64,000 nt of DNA from Halobellus captivus (GTDB taxonomy: Archaea > Halobacteriota > Halobacteria > Halobacteriales > Haloferacaceae): contig NZ_RDQE01000004.1 of NCBI RefSeq assembly GCF_003697845.1, positions 124,001 to 188,000 of the forward strand, read 5' to 3'. Both the position numbers and the translations under genes were made by a program. Shown here piece by piece: positions 35,958 through 43,201 of the stretch (its first letter is position 1; every line of letters begins with the position of its first letter). The notes under the pieces are model-generated. The model was not told where the DNA came from, did no database searches, and saw only the letters and a list, made by a program, of their open reading frames with translations.

Positions 35958-36515
35958 ATGAGTAGCCTCGCGATCGAGTACGGGTCCCACGAGCGCGTTC
36001 GGGAACTGATCGACCGCCTGCGCTTCTGTGCGGAACACGTGAGCCTCGATTTCGACGGCTGGGAGGAGTCGCACGTGAAGGGGCCGGGACTGTACTTCGC
36101 GGTCGTCGCAGACCGCGAGTACGGGTCGTACGCGGACCCCATGGGCGACAACCGATGGCCGCGGGACCGCTGTCGGTCCGTCTTCGACGAGGAGGCGTTC
36201 GTCGAGACGACGGAGGCGGTGGCCCTCGAGGGGGACGGCGGCGTCGTCGTCGCGGTCGACGGCGAGATCGAGTCGCAGATGGTCCGGTTCCGTGACCTCG
36301 GGACCGGGAGCGACGAGGCCGACCTCACCGACGACGTCGCCTACGAGCCGTGGATGGGCTCGCGACACATGAGCGCGCTCGAGACGTCGGTCCGACCCGA
36401 GGTCGTCGCCACGGTCACCCTGAGCGAGGAGACGGGTCGCGTGAGCGTCTTCCGGGGCGGCGAGGCGAACTCGTCGACGCGGTCGGAGATCGGCGGTTCC
36501 TGGCGCGCGGAGTGA
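35958..36515 (+). CDS. dacZ: Diadenylate cyclase, DacZ-like (DisA_N domain)
   Basis: 185 residues. DAC-domain proteins make the second messenger cyclic di-AMP from two ATP; in haloarchaea DacZ affects cell volume under osmotic change. The domain is recognisable from VKGPGLYFAVV, VVAVDGEIESQMVRF (the DGA motif reads DGE) and SRHMSALETSVRPEVVATVTLSEETGRVSVFRGGE (the RHR motif reads RHM). These substitutions are at catalytic motifs, so activity should be tested. The start is uncertain because of the G7 tract just upstream. Confidence 0.7.
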   Translation: MSSLAIEYGSHERVRELIDRLRFCAEHVSLDFDGWEESHVKGPGLYFAVVADREYGSYADPMGDNRWPRDRCRSVFDEEAFVETTEAVALEGDGGVVVAVDGEIESQMVRFRDLGTGSDEADLTDDVAYEPWMGSRHMSALETSVRPEVVATVTLSEETGRVSVFRGGEANSSTRSEIGGSWRAE

Positions 36516-36597
36516 ACTCCCGCGGGAGCCCGTACGGGACCCCGTCCGATGGGGATCCGACCCCATTCTTATCCCAGTCCCGCGCGAACGGTCGCAC

Positions 36598-37023
36598 ATG
36601 TACGACGACGTGCTGATTCCGACCGACGGCAGCGAGGCGGTCGACCGAGCGCTCGATCACGCGATCCCGTTGGCGAGCGACCACGGCGCGACCGTCCACG
36701 CGCTGTACGTCGTGGACCGTCGCGTGGCGAACGCGAGTTCCGGCGATCTCCACGACGAGGTCGTCAGCGACCTCGAATCACAGGGAGAGTCGGCCGTCGC
36801 CTCCGTCGCGGAGCGGGCCGAGGCAGCCGGCCTCGACGTCGAGACTCACGTGCGCCACGGCACGCCCGATACCGAGATCGTCGCGTACGCGGAAGCGGAG
36901 GGGATCGACGTGATCGTGATGAGTCCGGAGGGGAAGTCGCCGCGCGAACGGATCCGGTCGCTCGGGAGCGTCTCCGACCGCGTCACCGACGACGCGACGG
37001 TGCCCGTGTTCCTGATCAAGTAG
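36598..37023 (+). CDS. Universal stress protein A family
   Basis: 141 residues, a single USP domain. It begins YDDVLIPTDGSEAVDRAL with the nucleotide-contact Asp, has VHALYVVD, and ends IVMSPEGKSPRERIRSLGSVSDRVTDDATVPVFLIK. The ATP-binding signature G-x2-G-x9-G-S/T is only partly kept (EGKSPRERIRSLGSVS), so nucleotide binding is uncertain. Leaderless behind TTCTTATCC. Transcribed alone. Confidence 0.85.
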   Translation: MYDDVLIPTDGSEAVDRALDHAIPLASDHGATVHALYVVDRRVANASSGDLHDEVVSDLESQGESAVASVAERAEAAGLDVETHVRHGTPDTEIVAYAEAEGIDVIVMSPEGKSPRERIRSLGSVSDRVTDDATVPVFLIK

Positions 37024-37047
37024 CGCCGTCGCACGCGCGGTCGGCGT

Positions 37048-37094
37048 GGCCGTCGGTTTCACGGCTGTCGGCGGCCGGCCGTCGGTTTCACGGC
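37048..37094. repeat. Two direct 18-bp repeats
   Basis: GGCCGTCGGTTTCACGGC occurs at 37048-37065 and again at 37077-37094. Each contains GCCGTCGGTTTCACGGC-type partial dyad symmetry. They lie between the USP stop and the promoter of the next gene (AACTTACT near 37120), and could be an operator pair or a slipped duplication. Confidence 0.45.
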
Positions 37095-37147
37095 CGACGG
37101 CGTCGGCGGTCCTCAACTTACTTGGACGCAGCCGGACAGGGTCCCGC

Positions 37148-37930
37148 ATGGAACTCACCGTCCTCGGCAGCGGAAGCGCGATGCCGGTCCCCGAACGAGT
37201 CCAGGCGGGGTATCTCCTCGAGGACCACGGGGACGATACCGACAGGTCGCTGCTCGTCGACTGCGGAAGCGGCGTGCTGCATCGGCTCGCCGACACCGAC
37301 ACCGGGTACGAGGGCGTCTCGACCGTCCTGCTCACGCATCACCACCTCGACCACGTCGCCGCGCTGCTCCCACTCGTGAAGGCACGGTGGCTGGCCGGTG
37401 AGGAGCACCTGGAGGTCGTCGGCCCGACCGGGACCAAGGCGCTCGTCGACGGCCTGTTCGACGTCCACGACTACCTCGACGGGCGGATCGACGTCGCGAT
37501 CCGGGAGGTCCCGGCGGGGCGGGCGTTCACCGCGGGCGGGTTCGACGTCGTCGGCCGCGACACGCGTCACTCGATGCCGGGTCTGGCGTATCGGTTCTCG
37601 CCGCCGAGCCGCGAGGGCGAGCCCGCCGAGGGGCCGCTCACGCTGTCCGGCGACTCCGAGGCGTTCGCGGGGCTCGCCCGGTTCGCGGACGGCAGCGACG
37701 TGCTCGTCCACGACTGCTCGTTTCCCGACGGAACCGACGTCTCGAACCATCCGACGCCCACGTCGCTCGGGGAGTCGCTCTCCGACGTCGACGTCGGGAC
37801 GCTGCTGCTCTCACACCTGTATCCACACACCGGCGGCCGCGAGGCGGAGATGGCGGCGAGCGTCCGGGAAGCGGGCTTCGACGGCGACGTTCGGGTCGCC
37901 GCCGACGGACTCCGAGTCCGTATTCCGTGA
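37148..37930 (+). CDS. MBL-fold metallo-hydrolase, RNase Z-like
   Basis: 260 residues. The metallo-beta-lactamase motifs are present: LLTHHHLDHVA (HxHLDH), a His near RDTRHSMPG, SGDSEA, and LLLSHLYPHTGG. The start MELTVLGSGSAMPVPERVQAGYLL resembles RNase Z and arylsulfatase-like members. No long RNase Z arm is seen, so tRNA 3' processing is unlikely. The substrate is unknown. TATA-like AACTTACT lies 27 bp upstream. Confidence 0.8.
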   Translation: MELTVLGSGSAMPVPERVQAGYLLEDHGDDTDRSLLVDCGSGVLHRLADTDTGYEGVSTVLLTHHHLDHVAALLPLVKARWLAGEEHLEVVGPTGTKALVDGLFDVHDYLDGRIDVAIREVPAGRAFTAGGFDVVGRDTRHSMPGLAYRFSPPSREGEPAEGPLTLSGDSEAFAGLARFADGSDVLVHDCSFPDGTDVSNHPTPTSLGESLSDVDVGTLLLSHLYPHTGGREAEMAASVREAGFDGDVRVAADGLRVRIP

Positions 37931-37981
37931 GACTACTCGATAATACAACAAAGTTATAATCGCGCGGCGGGAGGCGGTCCC

Positions 37982-38674
37982 ATGGCCTTCACGGACGACC
38001 TCCTTGACGCGGGGTCGACGATCTGGGCGGCACAGCTCGACCATCCGTTCGTTCGCGAATTGGCCGCCGGCGACCTCCCGGACGCGGCGTTCCGCCGGTG
38101 GCTCGAACAGGACTACCTGTACCTCTTCGAATACGCCAGAACGTACGCGGTCGCGGGCGCGAAGGCCCGCGAGGAGTCCGCGATGGCGACGCTGCTCGGC
38201 GGCGCGGACGCCGTGTTGAACGAGGAGCTCGACCTCCATCGGTCGTTCGCGAGCGAGTACGGGATCGGTGAAACCGGCCTCGAGGAGGCGACGAAGCTGC
38301 CGACCTGCGAGGCGTACACGAGCTTCCTCGTTCGAACCGCCTACGACCGGCCGGTTCCGGTCACGGTCGCGGCGTTGTTCCCGTGTATGCGGGGATATCT
38401 CGACGTGGCCGACTACATGGCGGAACTCGCCGACGAGGAACATCGGTACACGCCGTTCATCGAGACGTACACGGGAGCGGAGTTCCGGGCGGAGACCGCC
38501 TCGCTCCGTGAGATCGTCGACGACTACGCGGCGTCGTATCCCGGCCACCGGGACGCGATGCGCGAGGCGTTCCTGGCGAGCGCCCGGCTCGAACTCGCCT
38601 TCTGGGAGATGGCGTACGCGGGCGAGGAGTGGGGCGCACGCGCGTCGCCGGCTCCCGGAACCGAACGGGGTTGA
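37982..38674 (+). CDS. tenA: TenA-family protein (thiaminase II-like)
   Basis: 230 residues, all-helical. TenA enzymes hydrolyse aminopyrimidines for thiamine salvage. Landmarks are HPFVRELAAGDLPDAAFRRWLEQDYLYLFEYARTYAV, LPTCEAYTSFL, VAALFPCMRGYLDV (the Cys of the family's active site) and IETYTGAEF, with a helical end rich in aromatic residues. Leaderless behind AAGTTATAATCG. The last 15 residues (WGARASPAPGTERG) are extra. It may feed pyrimidine to the ThiE encoded at 31008. Confidence 0.85.
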   Translation: MAFTDDLLDAGSTIWAAQLDHPFVRELAAGDLPDAAFRRWLEQDYLYLFEYARTYAVAGAKAREESAMATLLGGADAVLNEELDLHRSFASEYGIGETGLEEATKLPTCEAYTSFLVRTAYDRPVPVTVAALFPCMRGYLDVADYMAELADEEHRYTPFIETYTGAEFRAETASLREIVDDYAASYPGHRDAMREAFLASARLELAFWEMAYAGEEWGARASPAPGTERG

Positions 38675-38746
38675 CGTAACTTCTCGAAGTTACGTTCCGG
38701 CCGTATCCACCCGGATGTTTAAACGTTCGTGCGGGTATCACACGGT

Positions 38747-39751
38747 ATGGCCGAGCCGCTCGCGGACGATTTCGGACGGGAGGTGACGGGCGTGCGGATC
38801 TCGCTCACCGACCGGTGTAACTTCGACTGTATCTACTGTCACAACGAGGGCCTCGGCGACACGCGCGGACCGATGGAGCCGAGCCCGGACGAGATGAGCG
38901 CCGACGACGTGGTCCGCTTTCTGGAGGTCGTCGAGGGGTACGGCGTCGACTCGGTGAAGTTCACCGGCGGCGAGCCCATGCTCCGGCAGGACTTGGAGGA
39001 GATCATCGAACGCACCCCCGACTCGATGGAGGTGTCGATGACGACGAACGGGACCTTCCTCCCGGGGCGCGCCGAGGACCTGAAGGCGGCGGGGCTCGAC
39101 CGCGTCAACGTCTCACAGGACGCGCTCGACCCCGACGACTTCGCCGAGGTGACGAAGTCTGGCGCGTACGAGCAGGTCCTCGAGGGCGTCCGAGCCGCCG
39201 TCGACGCCGGGCTCGACCCCGTGAAGCTCAACATGGTGGTGTTCACGCACACCGCGGGCTACGTCGAGGAGATGGTCGACCACGTCGCCGAAAACGAGGG
39301 GCTCCAGCTCCAGCTCATCGAGTACATGCCGGAGCTCACCGGCAAGCCCGAGTGGAACGTCGACATCGGGCGCGTCCACGACTGGCTCGCCGAGGAGGCG
39401 GATCGGGTCGAACACCGCGAGATGCACGACCGCAAGCGGTACTTCGTCGGCGAGGACGCGTCCGGCGAGGGCGGCGGGATGGTCGAGATCGTCGACCCCG
39501 TCGAGAACGAGGAGTTCTGTGCCAACTGCGGCCGCGTCCGCGTCACCCACGAGGGCTACCTGAAGGGCTGTCTCAACCGCAACGACGACCTCCGGTCAAT
39601 GGGCGAGATGAGCCGCGAGGAGATCGCCGAGACGTTCGAGGCGGTCGTCGAGAACCGGGTCCCCTACTACGGCGAGTACCTGGTCGAGAACGACGAGGGC
39701 GAGTACGAGTTCAACGAGAAGTACCTCGGGACGCCCTCGACGGCCGACTGA
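38747..39751 (+). CDS. moaA: GTP 3',8-cyclase MoaA
   Basis: 334 residues. MoaA is the radical SAM enzyme of molybdenum/tungsten cofactor synthesis. The N-terminal cluster Cys are C24, C28 and C31 (CNFDCIYC). The C-terminal cluster uses C258, C261 and C275 ([19 protein letters not shown]). The protein ends STAD and lacks the C-terminal Gly-Gly that most MoaA proteins insert into the active site. GTTTAAACG 26 bp upstream supports the ATG giving MAEPLADD. The cofactor would also serve the aldehyde ferredoxin oxidoreductase. Confidence 0.88.
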   Translation: MAEPLADDFGREVTGVRISLTDRCNFDCIYCHNEGLGDTRGPMEPSPDEMSADDVVRFLEVVEGYGVDSVKFTGGEPMLRQDLEEIIERTPDSMEVSMTTNGTFLPGRAEDLKAAGLDRVNVSQDALDPDDFAEVTKSGAYEQVLEGVRAAVDAGLDPVKLNMVVFTHTAGYVEEMVDHVAENEGLQLQLIEYMPELTGKPEWNVDIGRVHDWLAEEADRVEHREMHDRKRYFVGEDASGEGGGMVEIVDPVENEEFCANCGRVRVTHEGYLKGCLNRNDDLRSMGEMSREEIAETFEAVVENRVPYYGEYLVENDEGEYEFNEKYLGTPSTAD

Positions 39752-39761
39752 GACTTTTTCG
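39752..39761 (+). terminator. T-rich stretch after moaA
   Basis: GACTTTTTCG follows the stop codon directly. A run of five T is the usual archaeal termination signal. No stem precedes it. Confidence 0.4.
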
Positions 39762-39766
39762 ACAGA

Positions 39767-39814
39767 GATCGGTTCCGCCACGGATCGGTTCCGCCACGGA
39801 TCGGTTCCGCCGCG
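39767..39814. repeat. Three tandem 16-bp units
   Basis: GATCGGTTCCGCCACG is repeated three times head to tail at 39767, 39783 and 39799, the last ending CGCG. It lies just before the left end of the structured intergenic element. Confidence 0.7.
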
Positions 39815-39822
39815 AGACTGAT

Positions 39823-40174
39823 GCGGTGGCGTGCGCCTGCGAGCGTCCGACAGGGCGCGAGCCAGCACGCGCGAGGGAGTCGGCCGCGACGAGGGCGACC
39901 GAAGGGAGCCCGACGGACGCGGCCGACGAGGCTGGGGAGGCATGAGGTGCGGAGCCGTTGCGGTGCGGTGTGGTTCGGGTGGGATTCAAAGGGGCAGTCG
40001 CGAGGGCGACGGCGCGCGACGCTTTCGTGAGCGAAGTGAACGAAAGTCAGGGAGTCGCAGCCGGCGAGCACTGCGAGCCGGACCGTCTCCCACGACAAGG
40101 ACCGCAGGAGCGAACGAAGTGAGCGACGAGGACCACAGCGAGCGCACCGAGCCCTCGCGACTGGGGCTTTGGAT
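39823..40174. repeat. Structured intergenic element, copy 2
   Basis: It has the same blocks as the copy at 12653. GCGGTGGCGTGCGCC opens it. The first stem (39879-39888 with 39918-39927) has a wholly different sequence from copy 1 but equal place. Block II runs CGAGGCTGGGGAGG to GGGATTCAAAGGGGCAG, and block III is CTGGGGCTTTGGA. The closing stem is 39984-39991 with 40167-40174, a GGG/GGG internal loop, then 39995-40007 with 40151-40163 (13 bp). The interior is longer than in copy 1 and holds a further hairpin near 40018-40048 and conserved GAGGACCACAGCGA. No convincing gene lies in it. Confidence 0.75.
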
Positions 40175-40214
40175 GTGTTCTCCGTGATCACGTCTCCGAC
40201 TCCGTACGGACGAG

Positions 40215-40242
40215 CGGCTGGGGCTTTAGAGACGGTCACTGC
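40215..40242. repeat. Solitary 3' tail of the structured element
   Basis: CGGCTGGGGCTTTAGAGACG then GTCACTGC matches the end of copy 1 (CGGCTGGGGCTTTGGAAACG then GTCACCGC) at 25 of 28 bases. No left half with matching stem lies nearby, so this is a leftover or duplicated tail, 40 bp behind copy 2. Confidence 0.65.
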
Positions 40243-40327
40243 GCCGGCAACGACGCGTTTCGACCGAGGACTCACGAAGCCGACGACCCGTGAGCCGTAC
40301 TCGTTCTCCTACATCGACGACGTAAGC

Positions 40328-41032
40328 CTACATCGACGACGTGATCCCGCCGTCGACGCGGAGGTTCTGGCCGGTGACGTAGCTCGATTCGTCCGAGAGT
40401 AGGTACGCGACCGCGTCGGCGATCTCCTCGGTCCGTGCGGGCCGCCCCATCGGGATCTCCGCTCTCGTCTCCTCGTCGACGTCGTAGCTGTCGACGAATC
40501 CGGGCTGGACCGTGTTCATGCGGATCCCGTCCGCCGCGTATCGGTCGGCGTAGAGCTTGGTGTAGCTCCCGAGGGCGGCCCGCAGCACCGACGACACGGG
40601 GAAGTCGCTCGACGGCTCGAACGCCGAGAACGTCGAGATGTTGACGATCGCCCCGCCTCCCCGTTCCTCCATGATCGGCGTGACGAGCCGCGCCATCCGG
40701 ATCGTGTTCATCAACACGAGGTCCATTCCCTCGTACCACTCCTCGTCGGAGATCTCGATCAGGTCGCCCGAGGGCGGATGCCCGGTGTTGTTCACCACGG
40801 CGTCGACGCGGCCGTACCGCTCGTGGGTCGTCTCGACGAGCGCCGCGAGGTCGTCGGGATCGGTCACCGACCCTTCGAACCCGTCGCCGCCGAGGTCGTT
40901 GGCGACGTCGACCGCGCTGCCCGACGGCGACAGCAACACCGGCACGTACCCGTCGGCGCTCAGTCGCCGAGCGCAGGCCTCCCCGATGCCGCTTCCCGCC
41001 GCCGTCACGATCGCGACCCGAGTGTCGTCCAT
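40328..41032 (-). CDS. SDR-fold protein lacking the usual catalytic Tyr-x3-Lys
   Basis: 234 residues from the ATG giving MDDTRVAIVTAAGSGIGEAC, which lies about 28 bp after GGTATTATG on the minus strand. The NAD(P)-binding start, NNTG element (VVNNTGHPPSG) and Ser region (VNISTFSAFEPSS) are normal for FabG-like SDRs. Where Tyr-x3-Lys is expected the sequence reads SDFPVSSVLRAALGSYTKLYADRYA, so Phe and Ser replace Tyr and Lys. A related atypical SDR group has similar SN/SS-LR sequence. It ends with the common GQNLRVDGGITSSM. Function and cofactor use are unknown. Confidence 0.75.
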   Translation of the reverse strand: MDDTRVAIVTAAGSGIGEACARRLSADGYVPVLLSPSGSAVDVANDLGGDGFEGSVTDPDDLAALVETTHERYGRVDAVVNNTGHPPSGDLIEISDEEWYEGMDLVLMNTIRMARLVTPIMEERGGGAIVNISTFSAFEPSSDFPVSSVLRAALGSYTKLYADRYAADGIRMNTVQPGFVDSYDVDEETRAEIPMGRPARTEEIADAVAYLLSDESSYVTGQNLRVDGGITSSM

Positions 41033-41219
41033 ACGAGCGATCTCGGGAGGGTGGACATAATACCACCGGGGCACCTGGTTCGAAGACACCGGCCGCTCCG
41101 ATCCTCATCCCTCCCGATGACGAGCACGACGGGATTCGAACTCGATGGCGAGACTCGCTTCGCTCGTCTCGCGTAGTTCGAATCCCTGTATCGCTACTGC
41201 TCGCTTCGCTCGCAGATAG
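41033..41219. repeat. tRNA 3'-end duplication and nested inverted repeats
   Basis: GAGCACGACGGGATTCGAAC (41122-41141) matches the 3' end of the tRNA gene at 41221 in 19 of 20 bases. Its GGGATTCGAACT (41131-41142) pairs with AGTTCGAATCCC (41175-41186). Inside, GCGAGAC pairs with GTCTCGC around the loop TCGCTTCGCTC. A second hairpin (41191-41200 with 41212-41222, one bulge) has the same 11-nt loop and its right arm enters the tRNA 3' end. The rest of the stretch is the promoter of the SDR gene. Confidence 0.6.
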
Positions 41220-41294
41220 CGAGCACGATGGGATTCGAACCCACGACCATCGGATTAGAAGTCCGACGCTCTATCCTGGCTGAGCTACGTGCCC
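41220..41294 (-). tRNA. tRNA-Arg (anticodon TCT)
   Basis: Read on the minus strand, GGGCACG pairs with CGTGCTC (one G-U) as acceptor stem. TAGCTCAGCCAGGATAGAGC is the D-arm region, TCGGA-CTTCTAA-TCCGA is the anticodon arm with TCT, and GTGGG-TTCGAAT-CCCAT is the T arm. The discriminator is G and CCA is not encoded. No intron. A TATA-like GTTTTTACCC lies about 30 bp upstream. It reads AGA (and AGG by wobble). Confidence 0.93.
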
Positions 41295-41320
41295 TCGGAT
41301 CGGTCATCCGGGCGGGCGGG

Positions 41321-41331
41321 TAAAAACCGTC
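41321..41331 (-). promoter_or_regulatory. TATA box of tRNA-Arg
   Basis: GTTTTTACCC on the minus strand is the only promoter-like stretch upstream of the tRNA and lies at the expected distance for a short precursor leader. Confidence 0.5.
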
Positions 41332-41406
41332 GTGGTTCGTGCCGCCGCGCCCCGTGTGCGGACGCCAACGGCAAGCCTAAGTCCACGACACCGGTAGCCC
41401 CCGGTA

Positions 41407-42012
41407 ATGAACGTCATCGGTACCGTCGGCCTCCCGGGAAGCGGCAAGGGTGAGGCGGCGAACGTCGCCGAGGCGGCCGGCGTCCCGGTCGTCGTCATGG
41501 GCGACGTGATCCGCGAGGAGTGTCGCGCTCGGGGCCTCGATCCGGCCGAACACCACGGACGGATGGCCGGCCTCCTCCGCGAGGAGGAGGGTGACGACGC
41601 CATCGCCGCCCGAACGATCCCGCGTATCCGCGAGGCAGCCGACGACGCCGAGGCGGAGACGGTCCTCGTCGACGGCCTCCGCTCCACCGTCGAACTCGAG
41701 GCCTTCCGCGAGGCCTTCGGCGACGAGTTCACGCTCGTGGCGATCCACGCCCCCTTCGAGCTTCGCGCCGAGCGGCTCGGCGAGCGCGGCCGCGACGACT
41801 CCGACTCCGACCTCGAGGCCCTCCGCGAGCGCGACGAGCGCGAGATCGACCTCGGGCTGGGCGAGACCCTCGAGCGCGCCGACGTCGAGATCGACAACAC
41901 CGGGACGCTCGAGGCGTTCCGCGAGCGGGTCCGCGAGGTACTCGGCGTTGCGGCCGAGAGCGACCTCCACACAACCGGACCTGCCGACGCACAAGGGGGA
42001 GAGAGCCCGTGA
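41407..42012 (+). CDS. UPF0200 nucleoside/dephospho-CoA kinase-like ATPase
   Basis: 201 residues. The P-loop is GLPGSGKG at about 8-15. VVMGDVIREECRARGLDP and VLVDGLRSTVELEAFREAFG fit the UPF0200 group of small kinases related to dephospho-CoA and adenylate kinases. RERDEREIDLGLGETLERADVEIDNTGTLEAFRERV is its C-terminal signature. The substrate is not established. It overlaps the UPF0201 gene by GTGA, a conserved archaeal pair. TATA-like AGCCTAAG lies 28 bp upstream. Confidence 0.82.
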   Translation: MNVIGTVGLPGSGKGEAANVAEAAGVPVVVMGDVIREECRARGLDPAEHHGRMAGLLREEEGDDAIAARTIPRIREAADDAEAETVLVDGLRSTVELEAFREAFGDEFTLVAIHAPFELRAERLGERGRDDSDSDLEALRERDEREIDLGLGETLERADVEIDNTGTLEAFRERVREVLGVAAESDLHTTGPADAQGGESP

Positions 42013-42458
42013 TATACAGCGTCGACGTCCGGATCGTCGCGCCGGTCAACGACACCGAGGTGACGGACCGGGTCGCCGACGCGGTCCGGAACGTGTTCCC
42101 CGACGCCGATCCGGTCCACGAGGACGGCCGCCTCGTCGCGGAGGCACACACCCTCGACGCGTTCTCCGACGTGCTCCACGAACAGGAGATCCTCGACACC
42201 GCGCGGCGGGTGTTCCTGCGAAACTCGACCGACGACGGCTTTTCGTTCGCTTTGAAGAAGCAGGCGGCCTTCGAGGGCGTCGTCAACTTCGCGGTGGGCG
42301 ATCCGGACGAGCTCGGCGACATCGACGTCGACGTTCGCGTTCGCGAGCCGGACGTCGAGTCGTTCATCGACTACGTCGCACCCGAGACCGACGAGGGGCG
42401 GCCCGTCGACCCGGTTCGAGAGTACGGCGACCGGTTCGATCCCGAGAACGGGTACTGA
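42009..42458 (+). CDS. UPF0201 family protein (RNA-binding-like fold)
   Basis: 149 residues from a GTG overlapping the previous stop. It shows MIYSVDVRIVAPVNDTEVTDRVADAVRNVFPDAD-type alternation, LHEQEILDTARRVFLRN, GFSFALKKQAAFEGVVNFAV and the C-terminal PVREYGDRFDPENGY. It is thought to have a ribosomal-protein-L5-like or RNA-binding fold. The role is unknown. Pairing with UPF0200 suggests a shared pathway. Confidence 0.8.
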   Translation: MIYSVDVRIVAPVNDTEVTDRVADAVRNVFPDADPVHEDGRLVAEAHTLDAFSDVLHEQEILDTARRVFLRNSTDDGFSFALKKQAAFEGVVNFAVGDPDELGDIDVDVRVREPDVESFIDYVAPETDEGRPVDPVREYGDRFDPENGY

Positions 42459-42514
42459 CGCACCGGCGACGCCCACAGACTCACGCCCGATCCGGTTCTC
42501 GGTTCCCCCTTCCT

Positions 42515-43096
42515 CTATTCGTCCGTGAGAAACGTCGCGGCCGCGCCGCCGAGCGCGCCGAAGCCGGCGGGGTAGACGATTCCCGCGAGCAGGCCGGCCG
42601 TCGGGAGGATCGGGGCGATCGTCCCGTCGCCGATCGAGTAACCGAAGACGACGACCCCGAACAGCGCGAGCGGCAGGTACCCGACGGCGACGAGGCTCCC
42701 GGCGAGAGCGCCCTCGGTCGGCTCAGCGGTCGACGCGAGCCGCCCCGCGAGGAGGCCGGCGGCGAGCAGGAGAACCGGCGGAACGAGGTACATCGCCGTC
42801 AGCGACCCGGCGTCCGCCTCGGCGACGAAGTTCACCACTCGGGTTCCGCCGAGCGGGGCCGGCACCTCCGTGGCGACGAGGTGTGCGTTGTAGAACACCC
42901 ACCCGACCGCCTTCCACGCAGGGATCGGGTCGCCGCCGAAGAGGTCGGCGAAGACGTTGAAACCCCGGAGCTGCTCGCCGACGCGGCCCCGCTGGGTCGC
43001 GTACACGACCAGGTAGCCGAGGACGTACGCCGCGAGTCCGCTCGCCGCACCGACGAGGAGACGCCGCATCGTATCCGAACGCTCGGTGGTGGACAT
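42515..43096 (-). CDS. Uncharacterised haloarchaeal membrane protein
   Basis: 193 residues with five hydrophobic helices (LVGAASGLAAYVLGYLVVYA, LTAMYLVPPVLLLAAGLLAG, GALAGSLVAVGYLPLALFGVVVFGYSI, IAPILPTAGLLAGIVYPAGFGAL and a weaker one). It may belong to the DUF7978 group, but I am not certain. An ATG at residue 10 is an alternative start. A weak TATA-like CACTTACC lies about 28 bp upstream. No operon partner. Confidence 0.6.
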   Translation of the reverse strand: MSTTERSDTMRRLLVGAASGLAAYVLGYLVVYATQRGRVGEQLRGFNVFADLFGGDPIPAWKAVGWVFYNAHLVATEVPAPLGGTRVVNFVAEADAGSLTAMYLVPPVLLLAAGLLAGRLASTAEPTEGALAGSLVAVGYLPLALFGVVVFGYSIGDGTIAPILPTAGLLAGIVYPAGFGALGGAAATFLTDE

Positions 43097-43201
43097 GGTC
43101 GCGAGTCGTCGCGGACGCGGTAAGTGCTTGGTGGACCGACGGCGTCGATGACCGGGATCAGTGACGTCGGCGACCGGGGTCGGCGTCGTCGACGAGCGAG
43201 G

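Noticed and set aside
37931-37981. TPP riboswitch before tenA (and before thiE at 30905-31007)
   Set aside because: The leaders are short and leaderless starts are likely; no thi-box sequence is seen.
39767-39814. CRISPR array
   Set aside because: The three units are directly adjacent with no spacers, and no cas genes are nearby.
39831-40187. 118-codon open frame across element copy 2
   Set aside because: Arg/Ala-rich, no promoter-supported start, and interrupted similarity with copy 1 matches RNA/DNA structure better than coding.
41117-41190. A second tRNA gene
   Set aside because: Only the T arm and 3' acceptor strand are duplicated; no 5' half is present.
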